This document shows positions 25,166 through 31,568 of a stretch of DNA of 64,000 bases, piece after piece. The translations under genes were made by a program, and so were the position numbers. The DNA comes from an uncultured Desulfuromonadales bacterium (lineage in GTDB: Bacteria; Desulfobacterota; Desulfuromonadia; Geobacterales; Pseudopelobacteraceae), in contig CAIPTY010000096.1 in assembly GCA_903868145.1 (NCBI GenBank), positions 1 to 64,000 on the forward strand. Direction: 5' to 3'. Position 1 is the stretch's first letter. The number at the start of each line of letters is the position of its first letter. The notes under the pieces are model-generated. The model worked only from the letters and a program-made list of their open reading frames with translations, ran no database searches and had not been told where the DNA came from.

Positions 25166-26262
25166 CAAACCTGCCCCTTTAACACATAACGCGCCATCTG
25201 CTGGGCTGTCATACCGCCAAGCCCAAGACTTTCTGCAGTTCTGCCTATGGACCAGTAATCCTCGTTATTGGCCATGCAGGCAATATTGACAATGGCCTCG
25301 ATCCTGTCCACCGGCATACCGATCTGCCGGCCAATGGTTGCTACAGTCACCAGACCGTATGGCACATCTTCGGTCACATAGCGATGATTCAGGGAATCAG
25401 GCGCCATCTGCACGTTGTGGGCAGATATCTGATACATGGCGTCGTAGGCGGTTTCTCCCTTCACTTTGTACATTACTTCCATGTACTCCATGAATGAATA
25501 GGTTTCGCGACAAAGCTGACGCGCGACCTCCACCCGCTGAAAATCTACGGCCTCCATGATCCGACCGACCGACGGTGTGATATCATAGTGGGAGTTACGG
25601 TACGGGCCGATCTGCTCAATCCTGCTCATGTTCATTAGTGTAGAGATGGGATGGGCGATCATACCCGGGTCGTCAATGCTGGTCTGAAACACGCCCATGG
25701 CGGGTGAAAGCTGGGGATACAGATCTGTCAGCACCCATAGGGCCTCGGCGGTCCGTTCTGCAGGCAGCGAAGCATAAGGCAGTTCGCTCTTGATCGCCTT
25801 GATGTTTACATGTCCCATTCCCCTGGTTTTTGCTGCAAATAGAAAACAGGAGGTCTCACCGATTAAAAAGTCGTTCAGACGTCCGGCCTCACGCAGACGC
25901 TGCGCAAACACAAGACTGCCAAACTTGCCGGGATTAAAGACAACAATCTGCCCTTTTTCGCCATGTTCAATCAGGGCCTGCATGTACGGTTCCTGAGCAA
26001 AGGCCGGCACAATCACCATCACCACCTCTGCCCCCTTAAGGCCAGCTGCAACATCGGTGGTCATCATAGCCGGCTTGGCAAAGCCTGGCGGAGCACCGGT
26101 GGAAGTCACCCCTTCAACCACAATGCCCCCAAAGGCCTGGAGAAGCTGCAGGTTTGATGAATGTCCCTGCGTTGCCGCCAGCCGCACCTCATGACCTGCA
26201 AGGGTAAGATCTCCTGTCATGGCTATTCCGCCATGACCTGCACCAAGAATGGTAACTATCAT
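25165..26262 (-). CDS. Octopine/nopaline-dehydrogenase-family oxidoreductase
   Basis: 365 residues. N-terminal Rossmann motif ILGAGHGGIAMTGDLTLAGHEV and, in the C-terminal half, HPISTLMNMSRIEQIG with YDITPSVGRIMEAVDFQRVEVAR, the helical octopine_DH domain. This family reductively condenses an amino acid with a 2-oxoacid to an N-carboxyalkyl amino acid, or acts in reverse. The ATG at 26262 has AGGAG eight bases upstream; a TTG at 26268 is too close to it. First gene of a three-gene operon with an exporter and an amidohydrolase. No nicotianamine-synthase-like gene is nearby, so this is not a standard opine metallophore locus. Confidence 0.87.
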   Translation of the reverse strand: MIVTILGAGHGGIAMTGDLTLAGHEVRLAATQGHSSNLQLLQAFGGIVVEGVTSTGAPPGFAKPAMMTTDVAAGLKGAEVVMVIVPAFAQEPYMQALIEHGEKGQIVVFNPGKFGSLVFAQRLREAGRLNDFLIGETSCFLFAAKTRGMGHVNIKAIKSELPYASLPAERTAEALWVLTDLYPQLSPAMGVFQTSIDDPGMIAHPISTLMNMSRIEQIGPYRNSHYDITPSVGRIMEAVDFQRVEVARQLCRETYSFMEYMEVMYKVKGETAYDAMYQISAHNVQMAPDSLNHRYVTEDVPYGLVTVATIGRQIGMPVDRIEAIVNIACMANNEDYWSIGRTAESLGLGGMTAQQMARYVLKGQV

Positions 26263-27006
26263 AGTCAAGTCTCCTGAATAAAATTCAATGGTTTCAGACT
26301 GATCCGACCCAAATTAATGTACCCGTCACAGCATGGACTGGCCAAATTCACGAGCCCATCGGGGTCAACATTGTAAGCCCGCCTACACATTTATCGTAAA
26401 TTCAGCGAGCGAATAACTTTATTCGAAAGCCACTGATTCCTGAGAAAAAAGTTTGCTTGGGCACGAGAGTAACTGCTCAAGCTCACTGACCCGGTAAGGC
26501 TTTGCAATAGCACCAGAAAATCCGCAGGAACTGTAGTCTGATGGCTATCCCGATGAATCCGACCGATTGAACTGATGTGACGCCGACCGCCGTTCCGCCG
26601 ATGTCGACCGGTTTGTTGTGAGGTCGCAAGGTGTGTTTCGCTACTCTGTCACAGGTTCCGTTTTATGGTCAAGAAATGTTCTTTACCTTCTCATAGATTC
26701 AGCCTTCAGTTCCAGCTCGCTCTGGATCGTAAAATATGTAACACTTGGCGATGGCAAAGGATTATTCATAGCAGGCGGGACGAACGGTTTGATAATCACT
26801 TCACATGATACTATCACGTAGACCCGTCGGGAATCGGGTACTAAATCAGTCATACTGGGCTTAGGCGGGCATTCCGGACTGGCAGTAGGAAGTGGTACCG
26901 GAGGGCTCATCCATCCCAGGGGGAGTAAATCTCTTTTCTGTGCGGATTGATGGTCTGCCTGAGCCGAAGAGGGGCAAGGAACTACACCGTTTTTCAGCAG
27001 GTTAAG
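26263..27006. other. Gene-poor interval with decayed sequence
   Basis: No convincing intact gene in 744 bases. The part at 26419-26544 encodes a receiver-domain remnant (listed separately). At about 26548-26605 there is GC-rich sequence with repeated CCGACCG/GTCGACCGG words unlike its surroundings, possibly the edge of a vanished mobile element. Short open frames around 26618-26910 on both strands lack ribosome sites and known motifs. Confidence 0.5.
26419..26544 (-). pseudogene. Remnant of a hybrid histidine kinase receiver domain
   Basis: The minus strand carries 41 codons between two stops that end in GFSGAIAKPYRVSELEQLLS and a short tail, which is the alpha4-beta5-alpha5 end of a response-regulator receiver, with the conserved Lys-Pro. 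No start codon, phospho-acceptor region or kinase core precedes it, as a TAG lies just upstream. It is the stub left after deletion of a larger gene. Confidence 0.65.
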
Positions 27007-27387
27007 CTACTTTTCCAATCGGTACTTCACTACGCCACGGTATGGCTGATAGCTGCCAGTTGACTGATCATACCATTGAATTTTCTGGTTCAGCCGGTGA
27101 AGCCTGAATCGATCGACTATAGGGGTGGTGTCTGGATCGCCCGGACAGTTACCACCATGTTTTTCATGAATCGCAATATCGACATGGTTCTTTGTATTTT
27201 TTTCTGTGACAAACGAGAGGCAGGCCAAGCTGGTCCAGCTATCATAGAGCTTGTCCTTTTTTATTTGAACTATCAGAAGATCTAACGCCTGTTTTTCATC
27301 AAGTGGATTCTTGGCGCTGGCAGGGGTTTCAGTTAAGAAAGCTACAAGCAGAAAGAGGTATACGGGTTTGAGCCAGCCTGTTTTCAT
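27007..27387 (-). CDS. Secreted hypothetical protein
   Basis: 126 residues with a signal peptide (KPVYLFLLVAFLTETPASA, cleavage probably after ASA). The mature part is small and polar with two Cys and a C-terminal YQPYRGVVKYRLEK. No family recognised. It lies just left of the integrated element, so before insertion it was directly downstream of hpnH. Probably periplasmic. Confidence 0.6.
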   Translation of the reverse strand: MKTGWLKPVYLFLLVAFLTETPASAKNPLDEKQALDLLIVQIKKDKLYDSWTSLACLSFVTEKNTKNHVDIAIHEKHGGNCPGDPDTTPIVDRFRLHRLNQKIQWYDQSTGSYQPYRGVVKYRLEK

Positions 27388-27455
27388 AAAGTGACTTCCT
27401 GTAAAAGTTATTCGTTGTAGAGTTGAAAATAGATAAAATCCCGCAGCGTACCTTA

Positions 27456-27490
27456 CTCAAAATCATCACGTAAGGTTCCAGATAAACATT
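27456..27490. repeat. attL-like direct repeat
   Basis: 35 bases identical to 33009-33043, beginning CTCAAAATCATCACG and ending CCAGATAAACATT. On the minus strand it encodes a copy of the HpnH C-terminus (MFIWNLT-stop) detached from the rest of that gene. Flanking bases differ from those of the right copy, which fixes the limits. Confidence 0.9.
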
Positions 27491-27544
27491 CCATAGCTCA
27501 ATAAAAATTATACATTTCAGTTATTTATGATGTAGCTGTTTTAA

Positions 27545-27565
27545 AAAGGGACGGTATAGGTACGG
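27545..27565. repeat. Element end repeat, left copy
   Basis: 21 bases (AAAGGGACGGTATAGG and then TACGG) repeated exactly at 32868-32888 inside the right end. Placed 54 bases inside the left attachment repeat. Likely arm-type binding site for the recombinase or excisionase. Confidence 0.6.
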
Positions 27566-27791
27566 TCAGGAAAATATTACCTCGTTTCCGAAACTCCGTT
27601 TATACCATCGAATCACATCACCGGCAACCGCATTTCCAGAATACCTATTTATATAATCGGTTCAGCGGTTCTAAATCAGTCGGGCTGAATAAATAATCAG
27701 AGTAAAATCAATAACTTATATATTGACAACGTGTTTTTAATTCTGTTACCCTTCCTGTCAGATTCAAACAATCAACCAGGAGGGAACGGAC

Positions 27792-27971
27792 ATGAAAGCA
27801 AGCGAATTAATTGCAAGGATTCAGGAATTGATTGCAGGGCAGGGCGATGTAAACGTGTACCAGGGTGATATGCAGAAACTCACGAAGGGCGATCTTCTTC
27901 TTGTGGACACCGTACCCGAACCCGGCTCTGAGAAGTACGGCCAGAAGTATCTTCATATCGGAGCCTATTGA
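27792..27971 (+). CDS. Small element protein of unknown function
   Basis: 59 residues, MKASELIARIQELIAGQGD at the start and EKYGQKYLHIGAY at the end. An ideal AGGAGG lies nine bases before the ATG and a hairpin follows the stop, so the gene is very probably real. The N-terminal helix (SELIARIQELIAGQGDVNVY) resembles short proteins found in phages and mobile elements; no function is assigned. First gene from the left end. Confidence 0.7.
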   Translation: MKASELIARIQELIAGQGDVNVYQGDMQKLTKGDLLLVDTVPEPGSEKYGQKYLHIGAY

Positions 27972-27995
27972 CACACTACCAGGATCATAACGATT

Positions 27996-28025
27996 GAAGG
28001 CCGGTGGCGCAATGTCCCGGCCTTC
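27996..28025 (+). terminator. Hairpin terminator
   Basis: Perfect arms GAAGGCCGG and CCGGCCTTC around a 12-base loop, 24 bases after the small gene, followed by TTTGCG. The T-run is short, so termination may be partial. Confidence 0.6.
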
Positions 28026-28444
28026 TTTGCGTTCGCCGTATTACATCATACAGCCGCCGCCAATATTCGAGGCATAGCGTATGGCGATAAGACACGCATC
28101 ACAGGTTGACTCTCCCGATCCCCCAGGCACAGCAGGGATACACTACACTGTTGCTGTTCTCTGCCCTGTTCTGTCTGGCTGCTGCCGGAACCTTGCCCTG
28201 GACAAGTCCTCCACCTATGCCGGAGCAGACCCCCTCCCGTGATACCCCCCCCACCCCCGCCCCCGTCCAAGCCATAGGAGTCCCCCACCCTTGAAAGTTC
28301 CCTGTCGCGGACACAAGAACGATCTCTTCGGCGAAAAAATTTCCCAAAAAATTCCTACTATTTTTTCCACGCCATCGGTTTATGATATAATCATCGTATA
28401 AGATGATCTCAGAAATCGGATGAAGAGGCAGAAAGGAATTGATT
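28026..28444. other. Interval with C-rich tract and promoter-like sequence
   Basis: A run of almost only C (about 28246-28268) gives long Gly or Pro frames that are compositional. A plus-strand frame at 28106-28294 would encode a hydrophobic segment followed by a Pro-rich tail but has only a TTG start and no ribosome site. A TATAAT at 28386-28391 lies about 55 bases before the next gene and is a good -10 candidate. Confidence 0.4.
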
Positions 28445-28612
28445 ATGTCGGACGCAGCCAGAATGAAGAGACTGGGAATAGATCATCTTACGTTTCAGGA
28501 ACAGAAGGATTACCTGGACAGGGAATGCGCGGAGATACGCCGCAAGGAAGAGGAAGCGAGAGCAGCCAAGAACCGGCAACTCTCAGAGAACTTAGGAGGG
28601 GACAATACATGA
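28445..28612 (+). CDS. Small charged element protein
   Basis: 55 residues, MSDAARMKRLGIDHLTFQ followed by a highly charged helical region (YLDRECAEIRRKEEEARAAK) and a short tail, ending GGDNT. AAAGGAA lies before the ATG. The TGA overlaps the ATG of the next gene, with that gene's AGGAGG inside this one. A longer frame from 28420 in another phase covers the same bases but looks unprotein-like here; this frame is preferred. Likely coiled coil; function unknown. Confidence 0.65.
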   Translation: MSDAARMKRLGIDHLTFQEQKDYLDRECAEIRRKEEEARAAKNRQLSENLGGDNT

Positions 28613-28953
28613 AGTCAAAACTTACGACAACACAGATGCGCTCCTTGTCTCTTTCTGGTTTGAAATCAATAAGTCATTCTCAGAAAACGGCTATCCGCGA
28701 AGCCTTGGAGAATCCGAACAACGCCCATCTAGTGAGTCAACTCCCACAGGAGAAACTAGCTCTGTATCGTCAACAGGCCGGGATGAATCAACCGGAAGCC
28801 CCTACAATGAAATTCAGGCCATCATCGCTGAAAGCAATGCTCTTGAGGAATCCGCAAGCCTTGGACAACGCCCGGCAGCGTCCTGATCTGGTGGCGAAAA
28901 TGTCACCGGCAGTACAGGAAGTAATGAAGGAAGCCCTGCAAGAAACAGCGTAA
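28609..28953 (+). CDS. Element protein of unknown function
   Basis: 114 residues, beginning MKSKLTTTQMRSLSLSGLKS, helical and basic. There are two related-looking helical segments, REALENPNNAHLVSQLPQE and LLRNPQALDNARQRPDLVAK, each followed by a polar linker, suggesting an internal duplication. Perfect AGGAGG ten bases upstream and coupling to the preceding gene. No family recognised. Confidence 0.7.
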   Translation: MKSKLTTTQMRSLSLSGLKSISHSQKTAIREALENPNNAHLVSQLPQEKLALYRQQAGMNQPEAPTMKFRPSSLKAMLLRNPQALDNARQRPDLVAKMSPAVQEVMKEALQETA

Positions 28954-29334
28954 CCCCTCCCGCAGAACACAGTATGAGCCGTTATCCTGTCGAGTGAATA
29001 CCATGGGCAGGGTCACAATAGAATAACCTCTTAAACGGCCTCAAAAGCCTATTGAAGTACGGAAATAAGCACTAGAAAAGGATGCTTGTTCACCCCATTC
29101 AGGGTACATCAAAGGATACATGCAGATCGTCATATATTTGACGGTTTGTATATTGCAAAAGCTGAATATGTGCGGGATTGCAGGGAATGGATAAATGATA
29201 ATTCAACCAGGAAAAGCATGGTGGAAGGAATTTAGAAACGGGGAAAAAGGGGATTCAATCGACCGTTCTGGCTTCAGGTGATGCGCGTAAAAGAAAGGGG
29301 AGCCATTACAGCCCCCCGATTTTGTTCAACGCTA
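28954..29334. other. Interval between convergent element genes
   Basis: 381 bases without a gene I can support. Its right end has the terminator of the minus-strand gene group. The rest shows no strong repeat or ribosome site. Confidence 0.5.
29290..29318 (-). terminator. Terminator of the minus-strand small genes
   Basis: On the minus strand the hairpin GGGG-x-GC / GC-x-CCCC with a seven-base loop is followed by TTTCTTTT. It lies just downstream of the 29335 stop. Confidence 0.55.
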
Positions 29335-29610
29335 CTATGTCTTTGCCGGTTTCATTTTTGGCTTCCTCATCGGTGTCCTACTCGGCGGATTCGCCTTGAC
29401 GGGCATTGGTAATTCAATATTCTTCGCAGCCTGGAACATGGATATAAAATCATCTGCCATATCAAGAGGAATTGCAAAGCCCCTGCCGGTCTGCGAATAC
29501 TCTTGCAGCACAATCATGTCAAGGCCGGAGAGCTGCTTTCTGGATACTCTGACGGTTTCAACCACACTCTTTTCGAGATAGCCGGTAATGATTCCATTTT
29601 CAGGATTCAT
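29335..29610 (-). CDS. Small element protein of unknown function
   Basis: 91 residues from the ATG at 29610, whose A and TG overlap the previous stop (ATGA), with AAGGGGGTG upstream; a start at 29640 is less likely. The middle (LDMIVLQEYSQTGRGFAIPL then DMADDFISMF) looks folded, and the C-terminal 25 residues are Pro/Lys-rich. No family recognised. Last of the minus-strand small-gene series. Confidence 0.65.
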   Translation of the reverse strand: MNPENGIITGYLEKSVVETVRVSRKQLSGLDMIVLQEYSQTGRGFAIPLDMADDFISMFQAAKNIELPMPVKANPPSRTPMRKPKMKPAKT

Positions 29611-29903
29611 TTCTTCACCCCCTTGATTTCCGTACTCCATGCCGCCATGATTTCAGCCCTTGCCGCTTCAAGATCACAAGCAAGCTGTTTAAGGTCGCTG
29701 GCATCGGAAGAACGTACTTTCATGTCAACGATCCGATTCAATGCTTGCGGTAGTGATGCGAAGTATTTGAATGGTTCCCAGGACTCGACAATTACGCCGC
29801 TGTCTTTGTCCTTTTCTCTACGAATCTTGCACAACTCATAACTCATTGAATCCGATCTCAAAAGAATCTGCTCATTATTTTTCAGCGTGAAGATGATATT
29901 CAT
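29607..29903 (-). CDS. Small element protein of unknown function
   Basis: 98 residues from ATG 29903 with a perfect AAGGAG. MNIIFTLKNNEQILLRSD, a beta-rich part with WEPFKYFASLPQALNRIV, and a C-terminal helix (LKQLACDLEAARAEIMAAW). The pattern of a short beta domain followed by ALNRxxxxKVRSSDASDLKQL is one I associate with small proteins of phages and integrative elements, without known function. The frame is open further upstream but that part belongs to other genes in other frames. Confidence 0.7.
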   Translation of the reverse strand: MNIIFTLKNNEQILLRSDSMSYELCKIRREKDKDSGVIVESWEPFKYFASLPQALNRIVDMKVRSSDASDLKQLACDLEAARAEIMAAWSTEIKGVKK

Positions 29904-29917
29904 GGTGTAGCTCCTTG

Positions 29918-30091
29918 TCATGGTATGGGGTAAATGGTTAAAGTGTCTCTGCCAGGCTCTACCGAACTGACAGCCGGTTTTCTTGTTGCCTTCTCTCTGA
30001 TCTCCTTCAAGCCGGAAAGCAGGTTCAGCATTCCTGACTGTTCGGCAAGTGACAGAGGCCGGGATTTCTTTTTGATCTGGTATGCTCTCAT
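29918..30091 (-). CDS. Very small element protein
   Basis: 57 residues, MRAYQIKKKSRPLSLAEQSG at the start and DTLTIYPIP at the end. GGGGAGGAA lies before the ATG and the gene is embedded in another open frame. Basic N-terminus, one amphipathic helix (SGMLNLLSGLKEIREKATRK). Its start overlaps the stop of the upstream frame and its stop is just ahead of the next ribosome site, so it fits a tightly packed operon. Function unknown. Confidence 0.65.
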   Translation of the reverse strand: MRAYQIKKKSRPLSLAEQSGMLNLLSGLKEIREKATRKPAVSSVEPGRDTLTIYPIP

Positions 30092-30266
30092 ATCGGTAAT
30101 TCCTCCCCGTCAAAATCGAATGACGGCAAATCACAAGCAACTTGATAAAACTGTGCAGGTGTATCCGGTTGCGCTTGCAGGGTGGTTGTGGTAGGTTGAG
30201 GATACGTTCAGCCGTACCTCCAAGCCCTTCCGGTTTCCCCCCGGTGGGGCTTACTTCGTTTCTCAT
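30088..30266 (-). pseudogene. Small ORF with an apparent frameshift
   Basis: Starts at ATG 30266 overlapping the AlpA-like stop (ATGA) and reads MRNEVSPTGGKPEGLGGTAE..., then loses protein character. In the -1-type frame the second half reads TTLQAQPDTPAQFYQVACDL and ends FDGEELPI with a TGA that overlaps the next start (ATGA). Joining both halves near the CCACAACCACC stretch gives one coherent protein of about 60 residues with coupling at both ends. Either an inactivating indel or a programmed frameshift; the sequence alone cannot decide. Confidence 0.5.
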
Positions 30267-30493
30267 GCCGCCCTCCGCACCGATGCTTCGGAAGTGCTCT
30301 TCACGATCCGGCTGTCAAAAAACGCATCCAACTCGGTTCTCGGATAAAGAACCATACCGGCCAACTTGATAAATTTCGGCCCACCACCATAAGTCCTTGC
30401 TCTGCGATACCAGTGAACGGAACCGCCATACTCCGCTGATGCTTCTTTTTCGTTGAGATTCTTTTTGACGATCTCCTGAATTGTGTTTCCCAT
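30263..30493 (-). CDS. AlpA/excisionase-like DNA-binding protein
   Basis: 76 residues. The core, ASAEYGGSVHWYRRARTYGG then GPKFIKLAGMVLYPRTELDAFFDSR, matches the AlpA/MerR-like winged helix-turn-helix pattern (helix-turn-helix, then Gly-Pro, wing with V.YPR.ELD.F) used by excisionases and regulators of integrase genes in mobile elements. AAAGGAA precedes the ATG. Probably controls excision or transcription of the element. Confidence 0.75.
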   Translation of the reverse strand: MGNTIQEIVKKNLNEKEASAEYGGSVHWYRRARTYGGGPKFIKLAGMVLYPRTELDAFFDSRIVKSTSEASVRRAA

Positions 30494-30605
30494 TTTCGAT
30501 TTCCTTTCATAACGAGATTAACGGTCGCGACTCGTTGACAAGGATTAAGACACAAACGCAATGCAAAATAAATATATTTCGTATAAATATCAGTAAGTTA
30601 TACTC

Positions 30606-30742
30606 AAAATCAGTGATAAAATCAGTGATTTTTGAAAGGCTCACGGAAAAAAAACAAAAAACCCCGTAAAGCACCATATTTACAGGGTTTGAAGAGTGTT
30701 TATTATGTTAAAAATCAGTAGTGAAAATCAGTGATTTTTGAA
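30606..30742. repeat. Iteron-like AAAATCAGTGAT repeats
   Basis: Copies at 30606, 30618, 30724 and a variant (AAAATCAGTAGTG) at 30711. Two copies extend identically to AAAATCAGTGATTTTTGAA (30618-30636, 30724-30742), each containing the inverted arms AAAATC and GATTTT. They surround a terminator and lie upstream of the AlpA-like gene; likely protein-binding sites. Confidence 0.65.
30648..30690 (-). terminator. Rho-independent terminator
   Basis: Minus-strand hairpin with 11-base arms AACCCTGTAAA and TTTACGGGGTT (one G-T pair), 8-base loop, then TTTTTTGTTTTTTTT. It ends transcription from the 30751-31416 gene and integrase. Confidence 0.85.
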
Positions 30743-30750
30743 TGCTGCAT

Positions 30751-31416
30751 TTATGCTTGAGTGTATGGGTTCTTTATTTTTCGCTCGTTCCACAGTTTTT
30801 CTAAATCACCCATACGGATTTCTTTCTGTTTGCGCTTGATTTTGAGCGTTACCTTGTCTCTATCGACCGCTAAAACCTCATACCCATACTTACAGCCTAC
30901 TGATTTCATGCCTTTCACGACAAAGGTCAGCAACAAATTAAAATCGTCGGATTCCTTTTTGTACTTTGCGCGGTAATCCTCTAAAAGATGATCCATGAAC
31001 CGGCCTTGCGGAGTGTACGATTTTCCCTTTTTTATCGCCCCGCCTGTTGTCAGTGGTGCTGATACAGGTTTTGCAGTTTCAGTGTCGGAGGTAACACAAC
31101 CGAAATAGTTTTCCTTAAATCGTTCAGCTTCATCACGCATGATCCTGATCTCAAGTTCCCCGTTACCGATGAAGTCAGACACGGTACACTCGCCACGGTT
31201 AAAATCCGGATACGGGTCAAATCTTTCTGGCATCATTCCGGGCTTTACGACATGCCAGTTTGACCAACCGTTTTCGAGAAGTTTCCTGCCATGTATTTCA
31301 AGCTTGTCCGTCAAGGCGCAACCCCATACAAATTGTGCAGAATCATTTTCAAGTCCAAGGAATTCCAGAAAATCATAAAAATCACAATGCTCCCAAGGTA
31401 ACTGAAATTTTGTCAT
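30751..31416 (-). CDS. Hypothetical element protein
   Basis: 221 residues. N-terminal region with WEHCDFYDFLEFLGLEND and NGWSNWHVVKPGMMPERF, a low-complexity linker with KPVSAPLTTGGAIKKGKS, and a C-terminal basic part (KVTLKIKRKQKEIRMGDLEK). No motif recognised. Single gene between the integrase and a strong terminator, so it is cargo or an element maintenance gene. GGTGC..-type weak ribosome site (GGAGCACC) before the ATG. Confidence 0.65.
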   Translation of the reverse strand: MTKFQLPWEHCDFYDFLEFLGLENDSAQFVWGCALTDKLEIHGRKLLENGWSNWHVVKPGMMPERFDPYPDFNRGECTVSDFIGNGELEIRIMRDEAERFKENYFGCVTSDTETAKPVSAPLTTGGAIKKGKSYTPQGRFMDHLLEDYRAKYKKESDDFNLLLTFVVKGMKSVGCKYGYEVLAVDRDKVTLKIKRKQKEIRMGDLEKLWNERKIKNPYTQA

Positions 31417-31448
31417 TGTCGGTGCTCCTTACGATCTCCAGGGAGTAA

Positions 31449-31543
31449 CCGGGAAAATTGGTGGAGCTACCAACTTGTCGCGCCGTCGCGCTATTCCCGG
31501 AAAGTGTACCGCCCAAATATGCCGTGTACGGCGTTCAAGCGGT
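31449..31543 (-). ncRNA. Compact cloverleaf-like inverted-repeat structure, possible ncRNA or DNA cruciform
   Basis: In the 152-base gap between the integrase and the next gene. An outer 7-base stem CCGGGAA/TTCCCGG (31449-31455, 31494-31500) encloses two perfect hairpins, TTGGT/ACCAA (31458-31473) and GCGC/GCGC (31480-31491). Next to it ACCGC/GCGGT (31508-31512, 31539-31543) encloses GCCG/CGGC (31521-31532). All arms pair exactly. Strand and function are inferred. Confidence 0.5.
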
Positions 31544-31568
31544 GCTGTTAATAGCCTGATACCTTTAA

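Larger units (their letters stand above)
27388..27791. other. Left end of integrated element, no gene
   Basis: This 404-base A/T-rich interval holds the left attachment repeat (27456-27490), a copy of an end repeat (27545-27565), and a TTGACA (27723-27728) with only a weak -10 upstream of the first element gene. I see no coding sequence. Confidence 0.6.

Noticed and set aside
28046-28288. Glycine-rich minus-strand frame
   Set aside because: Produced by translating a C-rich tract; no ribosome site or family.
29607-30266. Single 219-codon frame in the element
   Set aside because: It merges three smaller coding units that have their own ribosome sites; much of it is out of frame with them and unprotein-like.
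31449-31500. tRNA-like cloverleaf
   Set aside because: Acceptor-like stem present, but total length is 52 bases, there are only two inner arms, and no T-loop or anticodon arm consensus. Kept as a structured element, not as a tRNA.
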